From positions 2,376,501 through 2,440,500 of the forward strand of contig JASPKZ010001598.1 of the NCBI GenBank assembly GCA_030220185.1: a stretch of 64,000 nt of DNA, read 5' to 3'. Position 1 is the stretch's first letter; each line of letters starts with the position of its first letter. The translations under genes were made by a program, and so were the position numbers. Below the pieces are notes generated by a model. It saw only the letters and a program-made list of their open reading frames with translations, did no database searches and had not been told where the DNA came from. The DNA is from Diploptera punctata (taxonomy: Eukaryota; Arthropoda; Insecta; Blattodea; Blaberidae). Shown here piece by piece: positions 63,976-64,000 of the stretch.

Positions 63976-64000
63976 ATGGTCGAGTTAAAAATATATTTTC

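Overview
The window looks like intergenic, repeat-dominated insect DNA. The arguments are AT-rich sequence, long (AT)n, (GT)n, (TC)n and (AAT)n tracts, and wall-to-wall transposable elements. These include non-LTR retrotransposons (LINEs), tRNA-derived SINEs, Penelope-like elements, Helitrons, mariner/pogo/piggyBac relics and foldback elements. The recurrent LINE C-terminus and several SINE bodies resemble, from memory only, repeats of polyneopteran insects, possibly a cockroach; the species is inferred, not shown. I found no convincing host protein-coding gene, rRNA gene, CRISPR array or bacterial feature. Almost every open frame longer than 60 codons is a decayed transposon fragment or spurious.

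Layout. 1-1.15 kb: one copy of a dispersed ~1 kb repeat, whose inverted second copy lies at 38.0-39.7 kb. 2.4-2.8 kb: LINE RT relic. 2.9-8.1 kb: higher-order tandem array with a ~1,735-bp unit and an embedded tRNA-derived SINE. 8.4-14.5 kb: SINEs, a Helitron relic, and LINE-A and LINE-B copies, one carrying a TA-flanked MITE. 14.9-16.4 kb: a long-TIR element, a pogo/Tigger relic and a piggyBac-type MITE. 17-22 kb: SINE-C inside the microsatellite tail of a LINE, repeats M, L and H, a hairpin retroposon and LINE-B RTs. 22.9-25.5 kb: an inverted-dimer DNA transposon loaded with tRNA-like SINEs, then a 68-bp tRNA-like palindrome. 25.5-38 kb: scattered SINEs and LINEs and a near-perfect 110-bp-arm foldback. 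40-45.5 kb: a direct-repeat pair and many LINE tails. 45.7-46.7 kb: a TIR element with a 104-bp tandem repeat. 50.2-51.0 kb: a complete non-autonomous Helitron. 51.5-52.5 kb: a second hairpin retroposon carrying a LINE. 53.5-58.35 kb: a five-level nested stack in which a mariner-like inverted dimer sits at a TA in a LINE-A and itself holds three further LINE-A copies. 59-64 kb: Tigger and mariner relics, repeat H with SINE-C, a Penelope-like element with a GIY-YIG domain, repeat L and SINE-B.

Functionally the genes do not act together; the window is a fossil record. Many insertions are dated relative to each other by clean target-site duplications (TSDs) that I could read directly. The most unusual items are the two inverted-dimer transposons, the hairpin retroposons with hammerhead-ribozyme-like cores, and the tRNA-body-tRNA SINE dimers.

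Family letters (LINE-A, SINE-B, repeat H and so on) are local names for this window only.
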